DNA from: JBEKTW01 sp049515655
GTDB lineage: Bacteria > Bacteroidota > Ignavibacteria > UBA10030 > SZUA-254
NCBI GenBank assembly: GCA_049515655.1
Contig: JBEKTW010000029.1
Coordinates: forward strand, 1 to 56,225
Direction of reading: 5' to 3'
DNA: 56,225 nucleotides
The notes below the pieces were generated by a model. The model searched no databases and was not told the DNA's origin. It was given only the letters and a program-made list of their open reading frames with translations. Positions 1 through 8,676 of the stretch are shown here, piece by piece. Position 1 is the first letter of the stretch. Each line of letters starts with the position of its first letter. Made by a program: the position numbers and the translations under genes.

Positions 1-32
1 TGATATACTCCTTTTTCGACTGTTTCGTCACC

Positions 33-128
33 GGTAACCTCATAGTATTTGGGTTACCTATATTATGAGGCAACGAATCGTTTTTCAAACCCTTTCGGTT
101 ACCTTTTTTATAGGGCAATTCGGTAACC
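33..128. promoter_or_regulatory. Four GGTAACC/GGTTACC sites upstream of the first regulator gene
   Basis: The heptamer GGTAACC occurs at 33-39 and 122-128, and its reverse complement GGTTACC at 52-58 and 97-103. The outer and inner copies form two inverted pairs (19 and 25 bp between site starts), and the last copy lies just upstream of the TTG of the putative promoter at 139. This spacing suggests binding sites for a dimeric regulator, although each pair could also form a 7-bp hairpin. The identity of the regulator cannot be read from the sequence. Confidence 0.45.
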
Positions 129-138
129 GTAGTGGAAG

Positions 139-169
139 TTGACTTTTTGCTTTGTTTTCATTACCTTGC
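139..169 (+). promoter_or_regulatory. Bacteroidota-type promoter for the receiver/sigma54 regulator pair
   Basis: TTG at 139-141 is followed after exactly 20 nt by TACCTTGC at 162-169, close to the Bacteroidota -33/-7 pattern (TTTG, TAnnTTTG). The spacing matches eight other sites in this window. The expected start of transcription is near 175, giving a leader of about 50 nt before the ATG at 229. Confidence 0.45.
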
Positions 170-228
170 CACACGTTAGCACCAACAATTCGTTGATTAT
201 TTAGCAATATTTGCGGAAGGAGTCCTGG

Positions 229-597
229 ATGCAAAATCAACATAGCATTCTCGTTGTCGATGATGAAGAAGCTCTTCGAACGGTCCTGAGCAGCGAGCTT
301 GCAAGCGAGGGATATCAGGTAGAATCTGCTTCAGATGGGGATGAAGCAATTTCCATTGTTCAAAACAAAAAATTCGATCTCGTGCTTCTCGATATCAAAA
401 TGCCGAAGGTCGATGGATTCGAAGTTTTGAAGTTCATCAAAAAGAACTACCCTCAGTTGAAAGTTATCATGCTCACTGCATTCGCCGACCTCAAGAATGC
501 GATTGAATCAAAGAAACTTGGTGCCGAAGACTTTATCAGCAAACCGTACGACCTTGTCGACCTTCTGACGACGATAGAGCGGGTGCTGACCGAATAA
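229..597 (+). CDS. Single-domain response regulator (CheY-like receiver)
   Basis: A 122-residue protein consisting of one phospho-receiver domain. The acidic pair D11-D12, phosphoacceptor D55 in the LLDIKMP stretch, T83 and K105 (SKPYD) are all present, so it should accept phosphate from a histidine kinase. No output domain follows, so it probably acts by protein contact or as a phosphorelay intermediate. The ATG at 229 is preferred over an in-frame TTG at 211 because GGAAGGAG lies 6 nt upstream of it, and the receiver fold starts right after. It is 33 nt upstream of a sigma54 activator with a similar receiver, so the two are probably co-transcribed and share a kinase that is not in the window. 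Confidence 0.93.
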   Translation: MQNQHSILVVDDEEALRTVLSSELASEGYQVESASDGDEAISIVQNKKFDLVLLDIKMPKVDGFEVLKFIKKNYPQLKVIMLTAFADLKNAIESKKLGAEDFISKPYDLVDLLTTIERVLTE

Positions 598-630
598 AGT
601 CTCCTTCGCGGTTGAAGAAGGAGCCCGGAG

Positions 631-1971
631 ATGCCGCAACGCTACAACATTCTGATCGTCGACGATGAAGCGTCGTTGACGACTATGCTCAGGGAGGAAC
701 TTCAGGAATCAGGAACGTACGAAATCGATCTCGCCTTTGATGGCGCCGAGGCCATCAATCTCATTCAGAAAAAATTGTACGATGTCGTTCTCCTCGACAT
801 CAAGATGCCGCGCGTGAGCGGTACAGAAGTGCTTCAGTTCATCCAGGAACATTCTCCCTCTTCCCAGGTTATCATCCTCTCGCAGTACGCCGACGTAAAA
901 ATGGCGGTCGAGACCACCAAGCTCGGGGCGTACGAAGTACTCGCCAAGCCCTATGACATCGACCAGATCGAGCAAACCATCGAGCGTGCCATCGAACGGA
1001 AGAAGCTCTCCATCGACAATAAGCTCATGGAGCAGGAACTCTCGCGAAAAGCGGGGACGTTCGAAATCATCGGAAACAGCAAGCCAATACAGGAGATCAT
1101 CGAGCGTGCTCAACGGGTGGCAGAGAGTGATTCCATCGTGTTAATCCAGGGTGCCAGCGGGACGGGGAAGGAACTCATTGCGCACCTCATCCATCGCCAC
1201 AGCCCGCGAAAAAACCGTCCGTTCGTGCCCGTCAATTGTTCTTCCATCCCCGACACCCTCCTCGAAAGCGAATTGTTCGGCCACGAGAAGGGAGCGTTCA
1301 CGAATGCATACACTGCGAAACCGGGTCTCGCCGAGGTCGCCAACGGCGGGACGCTCTTCTTCGACGAAGTCGCCGACATCAGTCCGGTCATCCAGCCGAA
1401 GCTGCTGCGTTTTCTGGAAACGGGAAGTTTTCGCCGCGTCGGCGGCACGGTCGAATTGACCGCCGATGTCCGCGTTATCTCGGCGACGAATAAGAATCTC
1501 CAGGAAGAAGCGCGGGCGGGCCGTTTTCGCGATGACCTTCTCTACCGGCTCAACGTCATCACGCTCTACATGCCGGTGCTCACGAACCGCCGGGATGATA
1601 TTCCGCTGCTCACCGAACACTTTTTGAAGAAAAAGTCGAAAGCGAAGGAACCCAAGAAGCTCAGCAAGGAAGCACTCGAGGCATTGATGATGTACGACTG
1701 GCCCGGGAACATTCGCGAGCTGGAGCATGTCATCGAGCGAGCCATCATTCTGTCCCGCGGCGAAACAATCGACCTTCCCGACCTCCACCTCAGAGACCAA
1801 CAGGTTGAAGCCCCGACCGCTACCTTCAACCTCGACAATCTTGAGAAGCAACACATCGAAAAAGTGCTGAAGGTTTTCAAAGGCAACCGCAAACTGACCG
1901 CCGATGCACTCGGCATCAGTTCCAAAACCCTCTATCTCAAGATCAAAGAATACAACCTAAAGGTCGAGTAG
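631..1971 (+). CDS. Sigma54-dependent response regulator (NtrC family) with variant GAFTNA loop
   Basis: A 446-residue activator of sigma54 RNA polymerase. Domain order: receiver (D11-D12, D56, K105-region KPYD), AAA+ domain from about residue 145 (Walker A GASGTGKE at 174-181, Walker B FFDEV with D245-E246), and a C-terminal Fis-type helix-turn-helix from about 405 (GNRKLTADALGIS). The loop that contacts sigma54, normally GAFTGA, reads GAFTNA at 221-226. This variant is, as far as I recall, also seen in other Bacteroidota and Chlorobi activators, so it is probably functional. ATG at 631 has GGAGCCCGGAG upstream. It follows the receiver-only gene in one likely transcription unit. Target genes cannot be deduced from this window. 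Confidence 0.95.
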   Translation: MPQRYNILIVDDEASLTTMLREELQESGTYEIDLAFDGAEAINLIQKKLYDVVLLDIKMPRVSGTEVLQFIQEHSPSSQVIILSQYADVKMAVETTKLGAYEVLAKPYDIDQIEQTIERAIERKKLSIDNKLMEQELSRKAGTFEIIGNSKPIQEIIERAQRVAESDSIVLIQGASGTGKELIAHLIHRHSPRKNRPFVPVNCSSIPDTLLESELFGHEKGAFTNAYTAKPGLAEVANGGTLFFDEVADISPVIQPKLLRFLETGSFRRVGGTVELTADVRVISATNKNLQEEARAGRFRDDLLYRLNVITLYMPVLTNRRDDIPLLTEHFLKKKSKAKEPKKLSKEALEALMMYDWPGNIRELEHVIERAIILSRGETIDLPDLHLRDQQVEAPTATFNLDNLEKQHIEKVLKVFKGNRKLTADALGISSKTLYLKIKEYNLKVE

Positions 1972-2020
1972 TACAATCGACCTCGGGGAGGTGCCTCAGT
2001 TTGAAATCGTGACACTGCTC

Positions 2021-2086
2021 CCGACCGCGTCCTCGCGGTCGGATATTGGACCACGCCCGGTACATTTCAGCGGGGACGCTGAAATG
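2021..2086. repeat. Two strong tetraloop hairpins in the regulator-gcdH gap
   Basis: The 336-base gap 1972-2307 holds two perfect hairpins. One pairs 2021-2029 with 2034-2042 (9 bp, CCGACCGCG/CGCGGTCGG, loop TCCT). The other pairs 2063-2072 with 2077-2086 (10 bp, CATTTCAGCG/CGCTGAAATG, loop GGGA). Neither is followed by a T tract, so they are not simple terminators. Part of the second stem is repeated near 2133 (GAGCGCTGAAATAAGC). They resemble REP-type palindromes, but no coding region was seen between 1972 and 2307. Confidence 0.55.
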
Positions 2087-2195
2087 AGCGTTGCAAGCGA
2101 GGACCCTGAATTGAAACGTTCCAGGGCGAGCGCTGAAATAAGCGGGGGAGGACACAGCACTCAATAATGAGAATAATACGCAATCGACCCGGAGC

Positions 2196-2226
2196 TTGCT
2201 TTTCCATCATTATTTTCTTAATTTTC
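2196..2226 (+). promoter_or_regulatory. Candidate promoter of gcdH
   Basis: TTG at 2196-2198, then 20 nt, then TAATTTTC at 2219-2226, matching the promoter pattern of this window. Transcription would start near 2233, about 75 nt before the gcdH start codon. That places the hairpin at 2246-2274 inside the leader. Confidence 0.45.
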
Positions 2227-2245
2227 TTACGAAATTCTTTGTTTC

Positions 2246-2285
2246 ACGCCCTGCAGGTTCGTGTCACAGGGCGTTTCTCTTATTT
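2246..2285 (+). terminator. Terminator-like hairpin ahead of gcdH
   Basis: ACGCCCTG (2246-2253) pairs perfectly with CAGGGCGT (2267-2274) across a 13-nt loop, followed by the T-rich stretch TTCTCTTATTT. It could end transcription of the upstream regulator unit. If the promoter at 2196 is real, it instead lies in the gcdH leader and could act as an attenuator. Confidence 0.55.
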
Positions 2286-2307
2286 ACGTTAAACGAATGC
2301 CTTCCCT

Positions 2308-3477
2308 ATGCTGAAGTTTCAGGGTGTTGATTACTGCCTCCTCGACGATTCTCTGAGCGAAGAGGAAATCCTGGTACGCAACACCGTGCGCGAGTTTGTC
2401 GACGACAACGTTCTCCCGGTCATCGAGAAGCACAATCGCGCGGGCACATTTCCTGCCGACCTCGTCCCCAAAATGGCTGAGCTCGGGATGTTTGGTTCGA
2501 CGCTCCCCGCCCGGTACGGGTGCGCGGAGATGAACAATGTCGCCTACGGCCTGGTGATGCAGGAACTGGAACGCGGTGATAGCGGAGTACGAAGTTTCGC
2601 ATCCGTGCAAAGCGGGCTCGTCATGTATCCGATTTATACGTTCGGCTCGGAACAACAGAAAGATTACTGGCTCCCGAAACTCGCGAAGGGAGAAAAAATT
2701 GGATGCTTCGGATTGACTGAACCGGATTACGGCTCGAATCCGGGAGGAATGATCACGCGTGCCGAAGAAAAGGACGGACACTATCTTATCAACGGCGCCA
2801 AGATGTGGATCACGAATGGAACGATCGCAGATGTGGCCATCGTCTGGGCAAAGTTGAAGGGCGTCATTCGCGGATTTCTGATTACAAAAGGAACCATGGG
2901 ATTTTCCGCGCCCGAGATGACCGGCAAGCTCTCCCTCCGTGCGTCGGTGACCTCCGAACTGATCTTTCAGGATTGCGCCATCCCCAAGGACAACCTTCTT
3001 CCCAAGGCAGATGGACTAAAAGCGCCCCTGATGTGCCTGAGTCAGGCCCGATACGGGATCGCCTGGGGTGCCATCGGCGCAGCAATGGCCTGTTATGACG
3101 CTGCACTGAACTACGCCAAATCGCGCATCCAGTTTGGAAAACCGATCGCGTCATTCCAGATCACCCAGGAAAAGCTTGTGTACATGGTCACAGAGATCAC
3201 CAAAGCCCAGCTCCTGTGCCTCCAGCTCGGTAAATTGAAGGACCAGGGAAAACTGACATACCAGCAAGTGTCTCTCGCGAAGCGCAACAATGTCCACCAC
3301 GCGCTGGAGATCGCCCGCATCGCAAGGGAGATTCTTGGCGCCAACGGCATCCTCGACGAGTATCCCGTCATGCGGCACATGGCAAACCTCGAGTCTGTGA
3401 AAACGTATGAAGGTACGCACGAGATGCACACCTTGATCGTCGGAGAAGACATCACGGGAATCCCCGCGTTTGAATAA
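2308..3477 (+). CDS. gcdH: Glutaryl-CoA dehydrogenase
   Basis: A 389-residue FAD-dependent acyl-CoA dehydrogenase that oxidatively decarboxylates glutaryl-CoA to crotonyl-CoA in lysine/tryptophan breakdown. It carries the glutaryl-CoA hallmark RSFASVQSGLVM (R95 corresponds to the arginine that binds the substrate carboxylate), the FGLTEPDYGSNPGGM flavin segment, the ARYGIAWG segment, and the C-terminal TYEGTHEMHTLIVG with E368 as likely catalytic base. Length and the ITGIPAFE end are typical. There is no clear Shine-Dalgarno sequence at ATG 2308. guaB follows after 27 nt. The link to the lysine 6-transaminase and aldehyde dehydrogenase 29-31 kb away is inferred from pathway logic. Confidence 0.93.
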   Translation: MLKFQGVDYCLLDDSLSEEEILVRNTVREFVDDNVLPVIEKHNRAGTFPADLVPKMAELGMFGSTLPARYGCAEMNNVAYGLVMQELERGDSGVRSFASVQSGLVMYPIYTFGSEQQKDYWLPKLAKGEKIGCFGLTEPDYGSNPGGMITRAEEKDGHYLINGAKMWITNGTIADVAIVWAKLKGVIRGFLITKGTMGFSAPEMTGKLSLRASVTSELIFQDCAIPKDNLLPKADGLKAPLMCLSQARYGIAWGAIGAAMACYDAALNYAKSRIQFGKPIASFQITQEKLVYMVTEITKAQLLCLQLGKLKDQGKLTYQQVSLAKRNNVHHALEIARIAREILGANGILDEYPVMRHMANLESVKTYEGTHEMHTLIVGEDITGIPAFE

Positions 3478-3504
3478 TCACATAGAATAACCCTACATTC
3501 TCAC

Positions 3505-4971
3505 ATGCCAACTAAGAAATTCATCGGTGACGGTCTCACATTCGACGACGTCCTCCTCATTCCGCGAAAATCGAGCGTACTCCCGCGCGATGTCGATATT
3601 TCTACGAGGCTTTCCCGCAATATCAGACTGAACATCCCCCTCGTCTCCGCCGCGATGGACACCGTGACCGAGGCCGGGCTTGCGATCGCGATCGCGCGTG
3701 AAGGCGGCATCGGGATTCTGCACAAGAACATGACCATCGATCAGCAGGCGGCACAGGTGGACCGGGTCAAACGCTCAGAGAGCGGGATGATTCTCGACCC
3801 CGTGACGATGCATGCGCATCAGACGGTCGGCGAAGCGCTCCAGCTCATGGGCCGTTTTCAGATCTCCGGCATCCCCATCGTGAGTGAGGACGGAAAGCTC
3901 GTCGGTATCGTCACCAACCGGGACCTTCGCTTCGAACCGAACCGCGACCTCGATGTATCGGAAATCATGACGACCGGCAACCTCGTCACCGCTCCCCTCG
4001 GGACAACGCTCGACCAGGCCGAACGGATTCTCCAGAAACACAAGATTGAAAAGCTTCCAGTTGTCGACAAGAGCGGAAAGCTTCGCGGATTGATCACGTT
4101 CAAAGATATACAGAAGAAGAAAAAATTCCCTAACGCCTGCAAGGACCCGCAAGGACGCCTGCGTGTGGGTGCGGCAGTCGGAGTCACGGAGGATACACTC
4201 GAGCGGGCCGAAGCCCTGGTGCGTGAAGGCGTCGACGTTATTATTGTCGACACAGCGCACGGCCATTCGCGCGGCGTCATCGAAATGGTAAAGCGCATCA
4301 AGAAGTCCTACACCGGATGCGAGATCATCGCCGGAAACGTAGGAACCGCCGAAGCGACGAGAGATCTGATCCGCACGGGCATCGATGCCGTGAAAGTGGG
4401 AATCGGCCCCGGTTCGATTTGCACGACACGCATTATCGCCGGCGTCGGGGTGCCTCAGGTGAGCGCGATTTATGAATGCGCAAAGGTCGCGATGCGCTCG
4501 AACGTCCCGCTCATCGCGGACGGAGGCATCAAACAAACGGGTGATATTGCAAAGGCCATCGCCGCGGGGGCCGATTCCGTGATGATTGGCAGTCTGTTCG
4601 CCGGCGTCGAAGAAAGTCCCGGCGAAAAAGTGCTGCTCGAAGGACGAAGCTACAAGGTATATCGCGGCATGGGTTCACTCGAAGCGATGAAAAAAGGAAG
4701 CAGCGACCGGTATTTCCAGGACGTCGAAGAGGGCCTGCCGAAGCTTGTTCCCGAAGGCATCGAAGGCCTCGTGCCGTACAAGGGTTCCCTCGCTGACATC
4801 GTTTATCAGATGGCGGGCGGATTGCGTGCCGCAATGGGGTATTGCGGCTGTGCCAACATCAAGGAAATGAAAACTAAACCGCAGTTCATGAAAATGTCGG
4901 AGGCAGGACTCCGGGAAAGTCATCCGCACGACATCCGCGTAACCAAAGAGGCCCCGAATTACCGTATATGA
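3505..4971 (+). CDS. guaB: Inosine-5'-monophosphate dehydrogenase
   Basis: A 488-residue enzyme converting IMP to XMP with NAD, the committed step of guanine nucleotide synthesis. The TIM barrel is interrupted by a two-CBS regulatory module at roughly residues 95-205 (MTTGNLVTAPLGTTL and similar). The catalytic loop GPGSICTTR has C306, followed by the IADGGI phosphate-binding segment and the GMGSLEAM flap. Its TGA overlaps the start of the next gene (ATGA at 4968-4971), so the M24 peptidase is translationally coupled. Confidence 0.97.
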   Translation: MPTKKFIGDGLTFDDVLLIPRKSSVLPRDVDISTRLSRNIRLNIPLVSAAMDTVTEAGLAIAIAREGGIGILHKNMTIDQQAAQVDRVKRSESGMILDPVTMHAHQTVGEALQLMGRFQISGIPIVSEDGKLVGIVTNRDLRFEPNRDLDVSEIMTTGNLVTAPLGTTLDQAERILQKHKIEKLPVVDKSGKLRGLITFKDIQKKKKFPNACKDPQGRLRVGAAVGVTEDTLERAEALVREGVDVIIVDTAHGHSRGVIEMVKRIKKSYTGCEIIAGNVGTAEATRDLIRTGIDAVKVGIGPGSICTTRIIAGVGVPQVSAIYECAKVAMRSNVPLIADGGIKQTGDIAKAIAAGADSVMIGSLFAGVEESPGEKVLLEGRSYKVYRGMGSLEAMKKGSSDRYFQDVEEGLPKLVPEGIEGLVPYKGSLADIVYQMAGGLRAAMGYCGCANIKEMKTKPQFMKMSEAGLRESHPHDIRVTKEAPNYRI

Positions 4972-6056
4972 TCCCTGCCGGTCATCCCCAACGCGCACGT
5001 CTCGAAAAACTCCGGAGACTGTTTGACGGGCTCGGCATCGATGCGTTTCTCGTGACGTTCTTGCCGCACCTCCGGTACTTCAGTGGCTTCTCGGGATCCA
5101 GCGGCATCGGGCTCGTCACCCGGAAATCTGCGTCCTTCGTCACGGACGGGCGGTACGCGCAGCAGATACGGAACGAGGTGAAGGGTTGGCAAACTTTCAT
5201 CGCGCCGGAAAGTTCATTCGAAGAGATCCGAAAACAGAAGTTGATACGGCCGGGCTGGCGTGTCGCAGTCGATGGGAATGCGCTAATTCTGTCCCACTAC
5301 AAACAGCTGAAAAAACTCTTCCCTGCCGTTCGATTTGTTCCAAAGGTGGACGTGGTCGAGCAGATTGCGAGCATCAAGGATGCAAGTGAAATCGATAGTA
5401 TCAAAAAGGCAGTCCTCATTACCGACAAGGTTTTTCTCGAAATCCTCGAACTCATCGCACCGGACGTCTCCGAGCTGGACATAGCTGCGGAAATCTCCTA
5501 TCGACAGCGAAGGCACGGTGCCGACGGGGATGCGTTCGAGCCGATTGTGGTCAGCGGTGAACGGGGGGCATTGCCGCACGGCAAACCGACAGCGAAGAAG
5601 ATGCGCTGGGGCGAATTCGTCACGCTTGATTTCGGGTGTGTCGTTCATGGCTACCACAGCGATTTGACGCGCACGATTGCGCTCGGGAGACCTTCACCCG
5701 AAGCAAGGAAAATCCACGACGTCGTCCTCACTGCTCAATTGCGGGCAATCGAAGCAGCGAAAAGCGGAATAAAAGCCAGTGAGTTGGATGCCGTTGCACG
5801 CAATTACATCAAAGCAGAGGGATACGATAAGCATTTTCGCCATTCGCTCGGACATGGCCTGGGTTTGCAGATTCATGAGGCGCCGAGAATCTCCGTGCAG
5901 AGCAAGGCGATACTGGCTGCGGGCAATGTCGTTACGATAGAACCGGGGATTTATGTTCCAAAACTCGGCGGTGTACGGATAGAAGACGATATCGTCATTG
6001 CCGACGGCCAATGTGAAATTCTCAACCGTTCTCCCAAAAATCTCATCATCGTCTAA
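4968..6056 (+). CDS. Xaa-Pro aminopeptidase-type M24 metallopeptidase
   Basis: A 362-residue cytoplasmic metallopeptidase of the creatinase/prolidase family. The N-terminal creatinase-like domain (YFSGFSGSSG, VTDGRY) is followed by the pita-bread catalytic domain. The expected dinuclear metal ligands are visible: D221 and D232 in LDFGCVVHGYHSDLTR, H296 in GHGLGLQIHEAP, and the glutamates of TIEPGIYV and RIEDD. It should remove N-terminal residues preceding proline. The start overlaps guaB by 4 bp, and a glycosyltransferase follows after 9 nt. Confidence 0.93.
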   Translation: MIPAGHPQRARLEKLRRLFDGLGIDAFLVTFLPHLRYFSGFSGSSGIGLVTRKSASFVTDGRYAQQIRNEVKGWQTFIAPESSFEEIRKQKLIRPGWRVAVDGNALILSHYKQLKKLFPAVRFVPKVDVVEQIASIKDASEIDSIKKAVLITDKVFLEILELIAPDVSELDIAAEISYRQRRHGADGDAFEPIVVSGERGALPHGKPTAKKMRWGEFVTLDFGCVVHGYHSDLTRTIALGRPSPEARKIHDVVLTAQLRAIEAAKSGIKASELDAVARNYIKAEGYDKHFRHSLGHGLGLQIHEAPRISVQSKAILAAGNVVTIEPGIYVPKLGGVRIEDDIVIADGQCEILNRSPKNLIIV

Positions 6057-6065
6057 ACCGCGCCG

Positions 6066-7352
6066 ATGAGTGCCCCCGGCTCATACACTCGAACGGTTCT
6101 CGTCATCGCCTATTACTTTCCCCCTCTGGGACTCAGCGGTGTCCAGCGAACATTGAAATTTGTCAAGTATCTTCCTCAATTCGGCTGGCAACCGATTGTC
6201 CTCACGGTGACGCCGACGGGATACTACGCCCAGGACTACACGCTCCTTGACGAGCTCCACCATCTGCACATCGACATTGTCCGGGTTGGCTCGCTCGACC
6301 CGAATCGACTCTTCAGGAAAAAAGGAGTGGTGAAGATGCCGTCAGAGCCCTGGCGCAAGGTCCTTACTTTCTTGAGTGACACATTATTTGTCCCCGACAA
6401 CAAAATTGGATGGAAGCGGAAGGCGCTGGAAACCGTGGTAAAGATGTCCGAGGAAAAACCGATTGATGCCATTTTCGCTACAGCCCCCCCCTATACGGAC
6501 TTCCTCATCGGCGCCGAGCTGAAGAAGAGACTCGGCAAACCACTCGTGCTCGATTATCGCGACGCGTGGCATGAAAATCCGTTCAAATACTATCCCACGC
6601 CGCTCCATAAGCTGTGGAACTACAAGCTGGAAAAAGCAGTCCTCCACAGCTCATCAAAAATCATTACGACAAATCGGCGCGTGAAGGAGTTGCTGCTCCG
6701 CCGCTTTAAGTTTCTATCATACGATGATGTGATCATACTCCCCCAGGGATACGACCCGCAGGATTTTTCCGACAGCAAATCTCCCGCAGTCGCCCGAACG
6801 CACAAAATGCGCATCACCCACGCAGGGGTGTTCTATGGTGACCGTTCCCCAAGATATTTCTTCGAGGCGCTCAGGAAGGTTTTCACCGACTACCCAGAGC
6901 TCAAGGGTCGTATCGAAGCGTGCTTTGTAGGAAATTTCCACGACAAGTTCCTGAAAATGATCACATCGATGGGATTGGAAGGCGACGTCACGACGACCGG
7001 CTACCTTGACCACCAGCATTGTGTTCAGTATCTTGTATCTTCCGATGTGCTATGGGTTATGCTCAACAACGACAGCCAGTCACCGGGCAAGGTGTATGAA
7101 TACATGGGGGCGAGGAAACCGGTGTTGGCGTGCGTGCCGGACGGTTTTATTCGCGACACCCTCCGGGAAACGGATGCCTCCACGATTACCGATCCCACGG
7201 ATGTAGCCGGCATCGCTTCCGGAATCTTGAACATGTACAGATTGTTTGAACAGAACCGGCTTCCCAAGCCAAGAGAAGATGTCGTTCAAAAATACGACCG
7301 CGTGAAACTGACCGGCGAGCTGGCAAAGATTCTCAGATTCCTGGTGGATTGA
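6066..7352 (+). CDS. GT4-like glycosyltransferase
   Basis: A 428-residue protein with a GT-B architecture. The N-terminal acceptor domain opens with the YYFPPLGLSGVQR segment usual in family 4 glycosyltransferases. The C-terminal donor domain has a PGKVYEYMGARKPVLA segment that corresponds to the nucleotide-sugar binding loop. There is no signal peptide, so it acts in the cytoplasm, probably on polysaccharide or lipid-linked acceptors. Substrates cannot be read from sequence. It sits between a peptidase and purD with gaps of 9-10 nt, so it belongs to the same dense run of genes without an obvious functional partner except the nearby epimerase. Confidence 0.85.
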   Translation: MSAPGSYTRTVLVIAYYFPPLGLSGVQRTLKFVKYLPQFGWQPIVLTVTPTGYYAQDYTLLDELHHLHIDIVRVGSLDPNRLFRKKGVVKMPSEPWRKVLTFLSDTLFVPDNKIGWKRKALETVVKMSEEKPIDAIFATAPPYTDFLIGAELKKRLGKPLVLDYRDAWHENPFKYYPTPLHKLWNYKLEKAVLHSSSKIITTNRRVKELLLRRFKFLSYDDVIILPQGYDPQDFSDSKSPAVARTHKMRITHAGVFYGDRSPRYFFEALRKVFTDYPELKGRIEACFVGNFHDKFLKMITSMGLEGDVTTTGYLDHQHCVQYLVSSDVLWVMLNNDSQSPGKVYEYMGARKPVLACVPDGFIRDTLRETDASTITDPTDVAGIASGILNMYRLFEQNRLPKPREDVVQKYDRVKLTGELAKILRFLVD

Positions 7353-7362
7353 CCTCCGGCAT

Positions 7363-8676
7363 ATGAACATTCTAGTCATCGGATCCGGCGGACGGGAGCA
7401 CGCGCTGGTGTGGAAACTCCGGCAAAGCCCGCATGCCTCAAGGATTTTTTGCGCACCCGGCAACGGCGGCATAGGTGAGATAGCGGAAATTGTACCGCTG
7501 AAAATTACGGACATCGAGGGATTAGCAAAGTTCGCCCAGACCGCATCAATTGATCTAACAGTCGTCGGACCCGAGCAACCGCTGATAGATGGGATCGTGG
7601 ATGCGTTCGAGGCGCGCGGATTACGGATTTTCGGACCGCGAAAATCGGCAGCGGTACTCGAAGGAAGCAAACTCTTCTCGAAGCAGTTTATGAAGAAATA
7701 CAAAATCCCGACGGCGGATTTCTCTGCCTTCGACCAGTCGGAGTACACTCAGGCGAGACAATATCTCTTGAACGTTCCCTACCCGGTTGTCGTCAAGGCC
7801 GATGGCCTCGCGGCCGGCAAGGGCGTTTCAATCTGCGAGACGAAAGAACAGGCTCTCCAGGCCCTCGACGCGATGATGAGTCAGAAAGTCTTCGGTGAAG
7901 CTGGCTCGAAGGTCGTTGTAGAAGAATGCCTGACCGGCGAGGAAGCTTCTTTTCTCGCATTGACGGACGGAAAGGAATCCATCATGCTCGCGCCCGCGCA
8001 GGACCACAAACGCATTTTCGACAACGACCAGGGAAGGAATACCGGCGGCATGGGCGCATATGCCCCCGCCCCGCTCGCGAATGAAGAGATGATTGAAAAG
8101 ATCAAGCGAACCGTCATCCGCCCGACACTGCGCGGGATGGCAAAGGAGAACCGCCCCTACAAGGGCTGCCTGTACGCCGGAATCATGATGACGGAGGACG
8201 GGCCAAAAGTGCTGGAGTACAATTGTCGTTTTGGGGATCCTGAAACACAGGTTGTCCTCCCGCTGCTCGAGACGGACCTGGTCGAAATCATGATGGAAAT
8301 ATCATCGGGGAAATTGACGACGACGAAGGTTGTGTGGAAGCAACAGAATGCCGTATGCGTGGTGATTGCTTCCGGCGGGTACCCCGATGCGTACGAATCC
8401 GGGAAAAAGATTTTTGGACTCGACGCGGCTGCGTCGGACCCGGATGTCGTGGTGTTTCACGCCGGAACGAAGAGAGAAAAGAAAGGGATGGTGACCGCCG
8501 GTGGACGGGTCCTGAATGTTACCGCAATCGGACCGGGCAATAACCTCGAGGAAACGATTGAAAGAGCCTATCTCGCGGTCGGGAAAATCACCTTCGACGG
8601 CGCGTACTACCGGAGTGATATCGGCAAAAAGGGAGTCCAGAGGTTGAAACAGCAACAACAAACAGGAGTCGCATGA
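7363..8676 (+). CDS. purD: Phosphoribosylamine-glycine ligase
   Basis: A 437-residue ATP-grasp ligase joining glycine to 5-phosphoribosylamine in purine synthesis. It starts with the typical MNILVIGSGGREHALVWKL, has VVVKADGLAAGKGV (ATP-grasp lid), NTGGMGAYAP, and the metal-binding segment EYNCRFGDPETQ. Length is normal. The stop codon overlaps the next gene's ATG by 4 bp (8673-8676). Other purine genes in the window (guaB, purB) lie apart, so there is no single purine operon here. Confidence 0.97.
   Translation: MNILVIGSGGREHALVWKLRQSPHASRIFCAPGNGGIGEIAEIVPLKITDIEGLAKFAQTASIDLTVVGPEQPLIDGIVDAFEARGLRIFGPRKSAAVLEGSKLFSKQFMKKYKIPTADFSAFDQSEYTQARQYLLNVPYPVVVKADGLAAGKGVSICETKEQALQALDAMMSQKVFGEAGSKVVVEECLTGEEASFLALTDGKESIMLAPAQDHKRIFDNDQGRNTGGMGAYAPAPLANEEMIEKIKRTVIRPTLRGMAKENRPYKGCLYAGIMMTEDGPKVLEYNCRFGDPETQVVLPLLETDLVEIMMEISSGKLTTTKVVWKQQNAVCVVIASGGYPDAYESGKKIFGLDAAASDPDVVVFHAGTKREKKGMVTAGGRVLNVTAIGPGNNLEETIERAYLAVGKITFDGAYYRSDIGKKGVQRLKQQQQTGVA

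Noticed and set aside
1141..1854. 237-codon open frame on the minus strand
   Set aside because: It lies fully antisense to the AAA+ domain of the sigma54 regulator and shows no recognisable domain; high G+C third positions explain it.
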